In this document: in pieces, positions 46,501-55,648 of the stretch | How positions within the stretch are numbered: the first letter of the stretch is position 1 | How the letters are laid out: each line of letters starts with the position of its first letter | Assembly (NCBI GenBank): GCA_014360685.1 | Contig: JACIXB010000011.1 | Span: 62,001 to 126,000 of the forward strand | Length of the DNA: 64,000 nt | Source of the DNA: Actinomycetota bacterium | Lineage (GTDB): Bacteria; Actinomycetota; Geothermincolia; Geothermincolales; RBG-13-55-18 | Reading direction: 5' to 3' | Program-made: the position numbers and the translations under genes | Notes under the pieces: model-generated | Told to the model about the DNA's origin: nothing | What the model saw: only the letters and a program-made list of their open reading frames with translations | The model's database searches: none

Positions 46501-46690
46501 TTTTTCACCTCCTCTTCCGGCGAGGAGAAAAACCCTTGTAAGTAAAGGAAAAACCTTCGAAATAGGTTGAAACGGCGGGATGGATGTGCACAGCCTGACG
46601 ACCCTAAAAAAGCAGGAAATACGCACGAGCGGCTCTCGTGAATCAACCTCCCATACTCGTTAAAGTGCGCAAACAAAAGGCAAAACATAG

Positions 46691-46722
46691 TTTTCCACAA
46701 CTTTTTCAACAGCTGTTGATAA
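46691..46722. promoter_or_regulatory. DnaA-box cluster, candidate oriC core
   Basis: Three near-consensus DnaA boxes: TTTTCCACA (46691-46699), TTTTCAACA (46703-46711) and reverse TTATCAACA (46714-46722), with the perfect palindrome CAACAGCTGTTG (46707-46718). They lie in the spacer where gene direction diverges, left to dnaA-gyrA and right to rpmH-parB. That makes it a good alternative to the dnaA-dnaN spacer. Confidence 0.55.
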
Positions 46723-46899
46723 CCATAAGATCCCCGCCGCCGAGCTCGAAGCAAGATGGATTATAACAACGAAAGTGGCGGGTATTAAGGGGTATTTTTG
46801 ACAAAATGTTCGATTCATGTTGGCGGCGGTCCCCGCCGGCGGCTCCCCCGCCGTGGCCCGCCGGGACGGGCTACGTGCATGGCCATGAATCCCGCGCCG

Positions 46900-47012
46900 T
46901 CCCCGCCCCACCCCCAAAAGGGCGCGGAAACCGTCCAGTATGCGGTCCTTTTCCTTCTTTCCGGCCTTGCGGTATCTTTAGCCACCTCTTGGGTTATCCT
47001 CTTCCTGGTCAT
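46900..47012 (-). pseudogene. Transposase N-terminal remnant (frameshifted)
   Basis: Leftward from ATG 47012: MTRKRITQEVAK, then after a one-base frameshift YRKAGKKEKDRILDGF. This matches the N-terminus of integrase-core transposases (typically MTRKRLTQEVA..YRKA..KEK..ILDEF). The rest is lost. Confidence 0.6.
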
Positions 47013-47023
47013 GAGGCCCAACC

Positions 47024-47245
47024 TCAACCTCCCCACCTCTCCGGGGTCCTCGCCCTCGAGGACCTGCGGTGTTCCACGCTGAACCCCTCCGTGCCGTCCT
47101 TGTATTCCTTGAGCAGGGAGAAGAACCTCGCCTTGCCTATCCCCAGGAGCTCCTCCACCTCTCTTCCCCCCAGGTTTTTCTCCAGGTATACCATGAGCTA
47201 GGCCTTCACCTGTGCGGTGGTGAATCTCTTGTGGATGTGCTCCAT
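47024..47245 (-). pseudogene. Transposase N-terminal remnant (stop-interrupted)
   Basis: Leftward from ATG 47245 the reading is MEHIHKRFTTAQVKA, an in-frame TAG, then LMVYLEKNLGGREVEELLGI, GKARFFSLLKEYKDG and TEGFSVEHRRSS, ending at a TGA. It resembles the HTH start of integrase-core (IS481/ISNCY-like) transposases, with the catalytic part missing. A second remnant follows in the same direction. Confidence 0.65.
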
Positions 47246-47414
47246 GTCTCCGCCTCTCTTTTTGACCGCGCCTACAGTTTTCGATCTAAGCCGGGAGAAG
47301 TGCTGGAGGACAGGGGGAAGAGCCAGGAGGTCGTCTGCTGGAATATCTTAGTGCCCAGCGTTCAAGCTTAAACTGTCCGGTTTTTAATTTTATATGACAC
47401 GATCTTGCGGTTCC
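47246..47414. other. Intergenic upstream of rpmH
   Basis: Short spacer between the transposase remnants and the rpmH promoter. No gene seen. Confidence 0.4.
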
Positions 47415-47443
47415 TTGACACCCGAAGGGGGCGCGGATATAAT
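47415..47443 (+). promoter_or_regulatory. rpmH-rnpA promoter, consensus sigma-70
   Basis: TTGACA (47415-47420), 17-bp spacer, TATAAT (47438-47443): both hexamers perfect. The rpmH start codon is 25 bases downstream of the -10. Confidence 0.9.
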
Positions 47444-47467
47444 CTTCCTGCTTTAGTGGAGGTAAAG

Positions 47468-47602
47468 ATGAAGAGAACCTATCAACCAAATACCAGAAAA
47501 AGGAAAAAGAACCACGGGTTCCGCAAGAGGATGAGCACCCGAGCGGGTCGCGCTATACTCAAGAGGAGGAGGCTGAAGGGCAGGAAGAGGCTAAGCGCAT
47601 AA
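47468..47602 (+). CDS. rpmH: 50S ribosomal protein L34
   Basis: Protein of 44 residues with the L34 signature [18 protein letters not shown] and [20 protein letters not shown] follows GGAGGTAAAG. The next gene, rnpA, starts five bases after the stop. Confidence 0.98.
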   Translation: MKRTYQPNTRKRKKNHGFRKRMSTRAGRAILKRRRLKGRKRLSA

Positions 47603-47606
47603 GCGC

Positions 47607-47954
47607 ATGGAAACGCTCAAGAAGAGCCGCGAGTTCAAGAGGGTGCTCGAGGGAGGAAGCCGGGAAAAACTGGAAAATATTGTTATTTGCGCGCTCCCCA
47701 ACCCCGGGGGACCGCCCAGGGTTGGCATATCGGTTACCAAGAGGGCAAGGGGGAGCGTAAAAAGAAACAGGATAAAAAGGAGGATAAGGGAGGCGGTCAG
47801 GAGGTGCGCCTCCCTTTTACCACCAGGAGTAGACATGGTCATCATTGCCGGCGAGAGGTGTTTGGACTCTGACTTCAGCAGCATTGAAAGGGATATAAGG
47901 ATATTTGCAGAGAGATGGAAGAAAGAAGAACATCGGCAAGAGGAAGGGTGCTGA
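47607..47954 (+). CDS. rnpA: Ribonuclease P protein component
   Basis: Protein of 115 residues that assists the RNase P RNA in cleaving tRNA 5' leaders. Signature [14 protein letters not shown]. The end overlaps yidD by 40 bases in another frame, a usual arrangement. Confidence 0.96.
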   Translation: METLKKSREFKRVLEGGSREKLENIVICALPNPGGPPRVGISVTKRARGSVKRNRIKRRIREAVRRCASLLPPGVDMVIIAGERCLDSDFSSIERDIRIFAERWKKEEHRQEEGC

Positions 47955-48175
47955 GATTCCCGTCCACAGCAGCCGCCTGGGTGGTCAAGGCCTACGGGAT
48001 ATTGGTTTCCAGCTGGACCCCTCCCAGGTGTAGATTCTACCCCACTTGCTCACAATATATGGTCCAGGCGTTGGAAAGGCACGGCCTCCTCAAGGGCGGC
48101 CTTATGGGACTGCGAAGGATTCTCCGCTGCCACCCGCTGAATGAAGGCGGATACGACCCCGTCCCGGAGAGATAA
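47915..48175 (+). CDS. yidD: Membrane protein insertion efficiency factor YidD
   Basis: Protein of 86 residues with [19 protein letters not shown] and [20 protein letters not shown], the YidD pattern. It aids YidC-dependent membrane protein insertion. Overlaps the end of rnpA and ends three bases before yidC. Confidence 0.96.
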   Translation: MEERRTSARGRVLRFPSTAAAWVVKAYGILVSSWTPPRCRFYPTCSQYMVQALERHGLLKGGLMGLRRILRCHPLNEGGYDPVPER

Positions 48176-48178
48176 GCA

Positions 48179-49237
48179 ATGATGAGCGCATGGTCCGAGA
48201 TATGGAATGGTATAGTAGCCTTTTTTAATTTTCTGCTGCAGGCATTTTATAGGTTCAGCGGAAATTATGGGTTAGCCATTATCATACTCACCGCGCTTAT
48301 CAAGATCGTATTAATCCCATTGACCATAAAGCAGACCAGGTCGATGCTGGCCATGCAGAAAATACAACCGGAGATTAAAAAAATACAGGAAAAATACAAG
48401 GACGACAAGGAACGGCTTTCCCAGGAGATGATGAAATTCTACAAGGAGAACAAGATCAACCCCTTGGGGGGTTGCTTGCCGCTGCTCCTTCAAATACCGG
48501 TGTTCTTTGCGTTATTCACGGTATTGAGAAAATACCTCTTGACGCCCCCGGCGCTTCTTGTGGGCAATACTTACTCCGTTTTCGGCGGTATTGACCTAAT
48601 GGGGGGAGCCGCATATGCGCTTCTGCCGGTGGTAAAGAAGGCCGGTTTCTTGTGGATGGGAAACCTTGCCGACACCACCCGCATCGCGGACCCCTATTTC
48701 GTGCTCGTCATATTGTTGGCCGCCTCCACCTGGTATTCGCAAAAGCAGGTCATGACCGATCCCCGGCAGAAGAACATGATGATCATCATGCCCATCTTTA
48801 CCGCGTTTATAGGGTACAGCCTCCCGGCGGGAGTGTGTGTTTATTGGGTTACCACCAATATCCTCCAAATATTGCAACAGTGGGGGATGGAATTGTACGA
48901 CAAGAGAGTCAAGGGAAAGGGCGAAGCGAAGGCACAATATGCCCAGAAAGCAGGTCGAGTTGAAAAGGGCGAGCAGATTAAGAAAAGGCCTGCTGCCCGG
49001 GTGGCACCCAAACCTCCCGAAAGGGGTGGGGTGGGGAAGCCCGCCACCAAAGGACAGACCAAGAAGAAGGGGAGCAAAAAGGTCGACTCCGGCAAGGAAA
49101 AGCCATCCGCCAAGGGTGCTGGGACCGCGAAAAAAGCCGCAAAGACAACGGATTCCGGGAAACCCAGGGGCACCGGGGGATCCCAGAAAAAGCGCCCCAA
49201 GACACCACCCCCGGGATCGAAAGCTAGGAGCCGATGA
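48179..49237 (+). CDS. yidC: Membrane protein insertase YidC
   Basis: Protein of 352 residues of the Gram-positive type (Oxa1/YidC core, no large periplasmic domain). Core motif LTALIKIVLIPLTIKQTRS with the conserved arginine of the hydrophilic groove, then NPLGGCLPLLLQIPVFFALF. The last about 95 residues are a lysine/proline-rich tail (KKGSKKVDSGKEKPSAKG) that probably binds ribosomes. ATG-ATG start with GGAGAG upstream. Confidence 0.97.
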   Translation: MMSAWSEIWNGIVAFFNFLLQAFYRFSGNYGLAIIILTALIKIVLIPLTIKQTRSMLAMQKIQPEIKKIQEKYKDDKERLSQEMMKFYKENKINPLGGCLPLLLQIPVFFALFTVLRKYLLTPPALLVGNTYSVFGGIDLMGGAAYALLPVVKKAGFLWMGNLADTTRIADPYFVLVILLAASTWYSQKQVMTDPRQKNMMIIMPIFTAFIGYSLPAGVCVYWVTTNILQILQQWGMELYDKRVKGKGEAKAQYAQKAGRVEKGEQIKKRPAARVAPKPPERGGVGKPATKGQTKKKGSKKVDSGKEKPSAKGAGTAKKAAKTTDSGKPRGTGGSQKKRPKTPPPGSKARSR

Positions 49238-49279
49238 AGGAGAGGAAAGACCGGGATAAGAATAAAAAGGAGTAAAGAT

Positions 49280-49747
49280 ATGGAGCTCACAGAGAAGAGA
49301 AACACACCAAAGAGCATAGTCGTGGACATAGTCAACCTCATGAACCTTAGAACCAGGGTCACTTCTTGGGAAGACGAGGAGGAGATACACGTGGATATAT
49401 GGGGGGAAGACCTCGGTATTCTCATCGGCAAGGGAGGATCTACCCTCCAAGCATTGCAGGACCTAGTTACGGTGATCGCCAGAAGAAGAGGGCATACCGA
49501 TAGAAGAATAACCATCGACGTGGAAAGGTACAAGGAGAGGAAGCGGCAAAGGCTCAGGGATTACGCTGAGAGAATGGCGGAGAAAGCGACCAGCACCGGG
49601 AGGCCGGTAAAACTTGAGCCCATGACATCCAGGGAAAGGAAGATAGTGCACGATACCCTAAAAGAGATACCGGGCGTGGAGAGTTTCAGCGAGGGAGAAG
49701 AACCACACCGGAGGGTGGTAATCAAGCCTCTTCTGGGCGCCGGATAA
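49280..49747 (+). CDS. jag: Jag/KhpB-like RNA-binding protein
   Basis: Protein of 155 residues. KH domain (GEDLGILIGKGGSTLQALQD) then R3H domain (MTSRERKIVHDTLKEIPGV). The N-terminal Jag domain is absent or short. These proteins bind RNA and influence cell division and envelope growth. ATG follows AAGGAGTAAAGAT. Confidence 0.95.
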   Translation: MELTEKRNTPKSIVVDIVNLMNLRTRVTSWEDEEEIHVDIWGEDLGILIGKGGSTLQALQDLVTVIARRRGHTDRRITIDVERYKERKRQRLRDYAERMAEKATSTGRPVKLEPMTSRERKIVHDTLKEIPGVESFSEGEEPHRRVVIKPLLGAG

Positions 49748-49865
49748 GTCGCCAAAACAGCACAAGCACGCTCTCGAGGGAGGCTGGACGGGTTCTGTAC
49801 AAGGATCCTGTGACTTCTTGTCACGCGAATGCGGGAAGCAACCCCCTCCACCGCAGTAAGATCAT

Positions 49866-49881
49866 TGTTTCACGTGAAACA
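49866..49881. promoter_or_regulatory. parS: parS site (perfect)
   Basis: TGTTTCACGTGAAACA, the full 16-bp consensus bound by ParB. It is about 2.2 kb from parB and near the candidate origin. Confidence 0.97.
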
Positions 49882-50090
49882 GCCTTCTCGATCACCTCTC
49901 CCCGCGAAAGAGCTTAATATCTTTATCGGATCGAAGTATGTGCCATGCGCCCGACCATAAGCCGCAAGGCACAAGCCCCGGGAGAATTCCTTTCCACGGG
50001 CCACGCGGATAGGGAGAAAGCTCAACCGGAACTTTATACTATTTGCCAAAAGAATCGACAAGGGCCAAAAAGGCAATAGTCGATCGAATT

Positions 50091-50106
50091 CGTTTCACGT
50101 GAAACT
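50091..50106. promoter_or_regulatory. parS: parS site (core perfect)
   Basis: cGTTTCACGTGAAACt: the 14-bp core GTTTCACGTGAAAC is perfect; only the outermost bases differ. It is 225 bp from the first parS. Confidence 0.93.
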
Positions 50107-50318
50107 GCAGTGAAGGAAAAACGGGGAAAAAGGAGAAAGAGAAACAGAAAAAGCCAAAATTTATGGTGGCAAGGGAAGGCCGCGAAAAGCCGGCAGGGAA
50201 AAGGTCGCGGAGCCGGGGAGAATCAAGGCGACCGAGGAACCATCGAGACATGGGGTTGCCGGGAAGGGCAACTCCCCGGTCGCTCGTTGTTGGGGGCCGA
50301 TGAGTTCAACAGGGCGAG

Positions 50319-51029
50319 ATGGGTTTAAATAATCGACAGAGAGACGCAGGATCCAGCGAAAGGAAAGACAGGATATGCCAATCCATCCGGAAGGTGGGGA
50401 ACAGGCTGGGAATCGAAATATCCCAAGAAATGCTGGATTTATCGGTAACCTATATTGAAGAATTGTTGCGTTGGAACAAGGCCTTCAACCTTGTGGGAAG
50501 GAGGCTTGACCTGGAGGGAGTGTTGCTGTTATTCATTGACTCCCTGACGCCCTTGATGATGAAGGGTGTTTTTTCAGGGGATGTGGAGGTGTTGGATATC
50601 GGGAGCGGAGCCGGAATGCCCGGCATTCCCCTATACTTGATCGGAGGCCCTTTTTCGCTGACCATGGCGGAAGCGCAAAGAAAAAGGGTTACCTTCCTCA
50701 GGCATATTTGTCGCAAGCTCGGGCTCTCCCAAGCGGATGTTTATCCTGGCAGGATCGAAGAGATGCGGAAGCAGGAAGATTATATGAGTTTTTTTGACGT
50801 GGGCCTGTCAAGGGCGGTTATGGATCCCATGAAGCTGCTCGGGATAGCCGGGCCATTGATAAGCGAGGGAGGCAAACTGGTGCTTTTCGTGGGCGGCTCG
50901 GATGGAGAGCGGTTGAGAAGGGGCGCTTCAGGGCTGGAGAAAAGGGGATGGAAAATGGAAAGCCTGAGATCCACCCAGAGATATGTGGGCCGGGATAATT
51001 ACCTCGCTATCCTGAAAAAAACTTCTTGA
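50319..51029 (+). CDS. rsmG: 16S rRNA (guanine-527-N7)-methyltransferase
   Basis: Protein of 236 residues. SAM-binding motif VLDIGSGAGMPGIPLYL and core SVTYIEELLRWNKAFNL typical of RsmG. Methylates G527 in 16S rRNA. The ATG (50319) lacks a clear ribosome site; the true start may be a few codons away. Codon use is A/T-richer than the surrounding operons. Confidence 0.95.
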   Translation: MGLNNRQRDAGSSERKDRICQSIRKVGNRLGIEISQEMLDLSVTYIEELLRWNKAFNLVGRRLDLEGVLLLFIDSLTPLMMKGVFSGDVEVLDIGSGAGMPGIPLYLIGGPFSLTMAEAQRKRVTFLRHICRKLGLSQADVYPGRIEEMRKQEDYMSFFDVGLSRAVMDPMKLLGIAGPLISEGGKLVLFVGGSDGERLRRGASGLEKRGWKMESLRSTQRYVGRDNYLAILKKTS

Positions 51030-51251
51030 AGGAATAGGGGACGGGATAGAAGGATCGTAGATGGCATCCTATCATGTTGGTTGTGGGGCCGGGCGAGGAG
51101 GCGCTGCGACCAGGCGAATCTAATCGGCATCGAAAAATCGAGATGATGGCCGGGTGATTCCTTGAAAGGGCGGGCGGAGGGATGGAACGAGGACCGGAAT
51201 TAGGCGAGCCGCCGGAAGGCAGCGATTATTAAAATCTAAGAGGTGAGGGCC

Positions 51252-52049
51252 ATGGAAGAGGGAGAGGATAAGCCCGAGCGCAAGGAAACCGCCAAAGTAG
51301 TGGCCATCGCCAACCAGAAGGGTGGCGTAGGGAAGAGCACTACGGCTATTAATCTGGGGGCCTATCTGGCACTGGAAGGGAAGCGCGTCCTGGTCATCGA
51401 CCTGGATCCCCAGAGCAACGCCACCAGCGGCCTGGGCGTGGGCCCCTGCATTGATGGCCACCAAATATACGATGTATTGGTGAACGAGGTTCCTATAAAA
51501 GACATCATAGTTTCAACTTCCACCCCGGGGCTTTATTTGGCCCCTTCCTCCCTCCGCCTTGCCGGGGCGGAGGTAGAGTTGGTCTCTGTTTTCTCCAGGG
51601 AGGGAAGGCTGAGGAGGGGCATCGAGCCCGTAAAAAGCGAATACGACATCATCCTGATTGATTGCCCTCCTTCGCTCGGATTGCTGACCGTAAACGCGCT
51701 TACGGCTGCCGACGAAGTCCTCATCCCCATCCAATGCGAGTACTACGCACTCGAGGGATTGGTGCTTTTATTGCGAACCATCGAGAAGATAAGGGTGCAT
51801 TTAAACCCCGAGCTTCGTATAGGGGGAATACTTCTTACCATGCATGACCCGAGGACCAATATCTCGAAACAGGTAATGGAGGAGGTAAGGAAACAATACC
51901 CGAGAGAGACCTTCCGCACCGTAATTCCCAGGAATGTTCGGCTGAGCGAAGCGCCGAGTTACGGAAAGCCTATCTCCGAATACGACCCGTTTTCCAGGGG
52001 GGCACTGGCTTATCATGAGTTGGCAAAGGAAGTGATGTCCAATGGCTAA
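51252..52049 (+). CDS. parA: Chromosome partitioning ATPase ParA
   Basis: Protein of 265 residues with deviant Walker [29 protein letters not shown], and Walker [18 protein letters not shown]. Works with ParB and parS to separate the origins. ATG at 51252 is preceded by GAGGTGA; GTG at 51243 is an alternative. Overlaps parB by 8 bases. Confidence 0.96.
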   Translation: MEEGEDKPERKETAKVVAIANQKGGVGKSTTAINLGAYLALEGKRVLVIDLDPQSNATSGLGVGPCIDGHQIYDVLVNEVPIKDIIVSTSTPGLYLAPSSLRLAGAEVELVSVFSREGRLRRGIEPVKSEYDIILIDCPPSLGLLTVNALTAADEVLIPIQCEYYALEGLVLLLRTIEKIRVHLNPELRIGGILLTMHDPRTNISKQVMEEVRKQYPRETFRTVIPRNVRLSEAPSYGKPISEYDPFSRGALAYHELAKEVMSNG

Positions 52050-52908
52050 GAGAGGATTGGGAAAGGGACTGGGAGCACTTATTTCGTCGAGCACCGCCGC
52101 CGAACAGCCAAGATACGAGATGATACCCGTGGACAGCATCTCGCCCAGTCCGCTTCAGCCCAGGAAGAAGTTCAAAGAAGAAAGCCTCGAGGAGCTTGCC
52201 GCGTCCCTGAAGGAACACGGAGTGGTACAGCCGATCATCGTGCGCCCCTCGGGTACGGGATATGAGCTCCTGGTAGGCGAGAGGAGGTGGAGGGCTGCCC
52301 AGTTGGCGGGGCTGAAGTCTATCCCCGCGGTGGTGAGGGAGGCGGAGCCCTCCGAATGCTTGCAGGTGGCACTGGTGGAAAACCTGCACAGGGATGACCT
52401 GAACGGCATAGAGGAGGCCAGCGCCTACCGCCAGCTCATGGAGGAATTCGGCCTGACCCAGGAGGAAATTTCGCAGAAAGTTGGCAAATCGAGGTCGGCG
52501 GTGGCCAATGCGCTACGCTTACTTCAACTTCCAGTGGAGATTCAGGCATCGGTGGTAGCCGAGGAAATCACTGCCGGTCATGCCCGCGCGCTCCTCGCCC
52601 TGCAGGGCGATCCTTACCAGGAGACACTACTCAAGCGGATAATCGAGGAGGGGCTGTCCGTGCGGGAGACGGAAGAGCTGGTGCGTAGTAGGCTGAAGGG
52701 CGCAGGGGCCGAAAAAGGGGCAGCCAGGGAGAAGCCCAAACAACTCCAGCACTACGCGGAGCTGATATCCGCCAGCCTGCAGGCGCGGGCAAAGGTGGTA
52801 CAGGGCAAGAGGAAGGGCAAGATAGTCATCGAGTTCAAGGGGGAGAAGGACCTGAGGAGGCTGCTCAAGGAAATAGGCGTCCAGGTGGAGGAAGAGGCAA
52901 CGGGATGA
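52042..52908 (+). CDS. parB: Chromosome partitioning protein ParB
   Basis: Protein of 288 residues. N-terminal [11 protein letters not shown] (ParA-interacting), CTP-binding [13 protein letters not shown] and [37 protein letters not shown], and a C-terminal dimerisation helix. Binds the parS sites at 49866 and 50091. Ends in a convergent region with ddl holding an 8-bp inverted repeat TTATCCCC / GGGGATAA (53014-53041). Confidence 0.96.
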   Translation: MAKRGLGKGLGALISSSTAAEQPRYEMIPVDSISPSPLQPRKKFKEESLEELAASLKEHGVVQPIIVRPSGTGYELLVGERRWRAAQLAGLKSIPAVVREAEPSECLQVALVENLHRDDLNGIEEASAYRQLMEEFGLTQEEISQKVGKSRSAVANALRLLQLPVEIQASVVAEEITAGHARALLALQGDPYQETLLKRIIEEGLSVRETEELVRSRLKGAGAEKGAAREKPKQLQHYAELISASLQARAKVVQGKRKGKIVIEFKGEKDLRRLLKEIGVQVEEEATG

Positions 52909-53044
52909 GGGTGCTCGTCACGGAGAGCCCGTGGCCTCGTTTGGAAGCAGGACCCGGTTAAAGAAAAAGGTTCGGTCGAGGGCGCATATCCCGCGGACCC
53001 ACTCCGTTCACCGTTATCCCCGGGAAGAAACCAGGGGATAAGCG

Positions 53045-53992
53045 TTAAGTGTATTTCTCCAGGGCCAGGTCAACCAGGCGCTCCACCAGGCGTTTGAAGG
53101 ACAAGCCGGCCGCCTCCGCAGCCAGAGGTAGGAGGCTTGACTCCGTCATTCCCGGACTGATGTTAAGCTCAAGGACCATCGGCACACCTTCCCGGTCGAC
53201 GATGATATCCACCCGGGATAGATTCTGGCATTCCAGACTGCGGTGGGCCTTAATGGCCGCCTCCACCACTCGTTCAGCGGTTTCCTCGGGAAGACGGGCC
53301 GGGCAATAGTAATCGGTTGCCCCCAGGGTGTAACGGGATTCGAAATCGAAGAACCCGCTGTGGGGAACGATTTCCACCACCGGGAGTGCCTCCAGCTCTC
53401 TATTCCCCAGGATGCTGACCGCCACCTCGGTGCCGGGGACGAATTTCTCCAGCAGGACCCGATCGTCGTAGTGGAGGGCCGAGCGGACGGCCTCGGGCAG
53501 GGCTACCTCGTTGTCCACCACCCTTACCCCCAGCGCCGATCCCTGGGCCACCGGCTTCACGACCAAGGGATATCCCAACTTTTGTCCCGCAGTCGCCAGG
53601 GCGGCCAAGGCGCCCATTTCCTCGAAAGTGGCCTCGCTTAACACGAAGAAGGGAGGGGTGGGAATGCCGTTACGGATGAAGACTTCCTTGGAAAGAGCCT
53701 TGTTGAAGCCCAAAGCGCTGGAGAAAACGCCCGGTCCGGTATAAGGGATGCCCAGTATCTCCAACAGCTCCTGCACCGTACCGTCTTCCCCGAATTTGCC
53801 GTGGAGGGCGATATATGCCAGGTCCAGTCCCGCCCTTTTCAAATTGGGAACCAGGTTTTCGTCGACGTCGAACTCCACCACATCGTGTCCCAGTGCCTGG
53901 AGAGCCCGGGACACTCTTCTTCCGGAGCGCAGGGATATATCCCTTTCCAAGGATCTTCCCCCCATGAGAACGCCGATTCGCATCGCACTCAA
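53045..53992 (-). CDS. ddl: D-alanine--D-alanine ligase
   Basis: Protein of 315 residues, ATP-grasp fold. N-terminal GVLMGGRSLERDISLRSG, HGKFGEDGTVQ, ATP loop KPVAQGSALGV, and C-terminal LELNISPGMTESSLLP. Makes D-Ala-D-Ala for peptidoglycan. ATG followed by MSAMRIGV; start at either Met is possible. Adjacent upstream gene is an aminotransferase. Confidence 0.95.
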   Translation of the reverse strand: MSAMRIGVLMGGRSLERDISLRSGRRVSRALQALGHDVVEFDVDENLVPNLKRAGLDLAYIALHGKFGEDGTVQELLEILGIPYTGPGVFSSALGFNKALSKEVFIRNGIPTPPFFVLSEATFEEMGALAALATAGQKLGYPLVVKPVAQGSALGVRVVDNEVALPEAVRSALHYDDRVLLEKFVPGTEVAVSILGNRELEALPVVEIVPHSGFFDFESRYTLGATDYYCPARLPEETAERVVEAAIKAHRSLECQNLSRVDIIVDREGVPMVLELNISPGMTESSLLPLAAEAAGLSFKRLVERLVDLALEKYT

Positions 53993-53996
53993 CCCC

Positions 53997-55274
53997 CTAT
54001 TCCTCGGTGCCGGGATAGCCGTTTGTCTTCGGCCCCAGGCCCAGGGACTTGGCCAGGGCCACCTCCCGCTTGACCACCTTCGACAGGCGCTTTATGCCTT
54101 CCCACACCAGCTCGGGCTCCGGGTAACTGAAATTCAGCCGCATGCTGTTCTCGCCTCCCTCATATGGGAAGAAGCCCCTTCCGGGGACGTAAGCCACCTT
54201 GGCGTCGATGGCCGAGGCTAACATGTCGGAAGTCCTTATGAACTCCGGAAGGGTGACCCAGAGGAAGAGGCCGCCCTGCGGGCGTGTCCAGGATGCGATC
54301 CCGGAGAGAAATTCCTCCATGGCTTCGAGCATGACATTCCTGCGTTCCCGGTAGATCTCCACCAATTGCCCGATCTGGCCTCTCCAGTCATGGCGGGAGA
54401 AGTATAGGTGGGCCACCCTCTGGGTGAATGATGAGGTGCAGAGGTCCGCGGATTGCTTGGCCAGGAGGAGCTTCTCCAGTATGGGGTGAGGGGCAGCCAC
54501 CCACCCTATGCGCATACCGGCGGAGAATATCTTGGAAAGGGTTCCCAGGTAAATCACCCGGTTCTCGTCCAGGGTGCGCAATGCCGGGGAGGGCTCCCCC
54601 TCGAATCGCAGCAACCCGTAAGGGTTATCTTCCACCACCAGGCAATCGAAGGTCTCCGCGAGCTGCAGGAGGCCGTAGCGACGCTCGGTGCTCATGGTGA
54701 CTCCCGCGGGGTTGTGAAAGTTGGGCACGGTGTATATGAACTTGACTTGCCGGCCGCGCCCGGATAGGCGGCGAAGGGTTTTCTCCAGCGGGTCGAGGAG
54801 CATGCCCTCCCCGTCGATGGGTATGGTGTGGATTCGAGGCTGGTAACTCAGGAAGCTGTTGAGCGCCCCTACGTAGCTGGGGGCCTCGGTTACGATGTCG
54901 TCGCCCGGATTTATGAAGATTTTGGAAATTATTTCCAAGCCCTGCTGGGCGCCGTTGGTTATGATTATGTCCTCGGGCAGGCAGGGGATCCCCTCCTCGC
55001 GCATGACCTCCACCAGGCTCCTCTTCAGGGGCGCATAGCCGTCCGTTGGTCCGTACTGCAGGGCTGCGGCATGGTCCTCGCGCAGGACTTCCTCCACCAA
55101 GCCGAGTATCACGCCTGGATCCATGGCCTGGGTGTAAGGCAACCCCCCGGCAAGAGAGATGATGTCGCGGCGGGCGGTGACGGCCAAGAGGTCTCGGATC
55201 TCCGAGGAGAGCATGCTCGATGTGCGGTGAGCATACTTGTCACCGAAAGGATCCAACACGAACCTGCGTGTCAT
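53997..55274 (-). CDS. PLP-dependent aminotransferase (class I/II, MocR-related)
   Basis: Protein of 425 residues. Fold-type I with substrate loop ISLAGGLPYTQAMDP, TNGAQQGLEIISKIFINPGD, and the PLP lysine in YLGTLSKIFSAGMRIGW. Related to 2-aminoadipate/aromatic aminotransferases (LysN type). ATG at 55274 has GAGGGG ten bases upstream; the longer frame to 55571 has an unlikely start. Lies four bases before ddl. Amino-acid substrate unknown. Confidence 0.9.
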   Translation of the reverse strand: MTRRFVLDPFGDKYAHRTSSMLSSEIRDLLAVTARRDIISLAGGLPYTQAMDPGVILGLVEEVLREDHAAALQYGPTDGYAPLKRSLVEVMREEGIPCLPEDIIITNGAQQGLEIISKIFINPGDDIVTEAPSYVGALNSFLSYQPRIHTIPIDGEGMLLDPLEKTLRRLSGRGRQVKFIYTVPNFHNPAGVTMSTERRYGLLQLAETFDCLVVEDNPYGLLRFEGEPSPALRTLDENRVIYLGTLSKIFSAGMRIGWVAAPHPILEKLLLAKQSADLCTSSFTQRVAHLYFSRHDWRGQIGQLVEIYRERRNVMLEAMEEFLSGIASWTRPQGGLFLWVTLPEFIRTSDMLASAIDAKVAYVPGRGFFPYEGGENSMRLNFSYPEPELVWEGIKRLSKVVKREVALAKSLGLGPKTNGYPGTEE

Positions 55275-55648
55275 GACCGTATCGCCCCTCGGCCGCAACC
55301 CGGCACTTTCGTATGAGTTGTAGTATACAGCACCTTTGACGGGAAGGATCGGATTCCCCGTGGCCCTCCCGGCTTGGCAGGGAAGACCCATGCGGGACCC
55401 GGGATCGGGGCGGAGGCATGACCAAGAGTCCAGGCCGCGAGCTCCTTGCCGAGGGAGGGGAAAGTCGGCGCCGGGCGCCTCCGCGAAAACCCCGGGGCCT
55501 TCAAGGGGGCGGTCCGAGGGGACGATAAACATGAACGGTTTAAAGTCGGAATGATCAATGCGATGCGACAAAGGGCGCGGGCGTACGTGCCCGGTGAAAG
55601 CGGGTGAGCCGTGGGGGATTACCCCTTCCGACGGGGAAAGGTGGGGCG
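55275..55648. other. Divergent intergenic, no gene seen
   Basis: Between the leftward aminotransferase and rightward cheR. GC-rich, no clear ORF or operator. Confidence 0.4.

Larger units (their letters stand above)
49748..50318. other. Intergenic with two parS sites
   Basis: A 571-base region between jag and rsmG, where other phyla carry mnmE. It holds the two parS sites. A 72-codon basic ORF at 50110 is not convincing. Otherwise no gene. Confidence 0.6.

Noticed and set aside
50110-50328. Rightward 72-codon ORF between jag and rsmG
   Set aside because: Lysine/arginine-rich low-complexity sequence, no family; it overlaps the rsmG start region.
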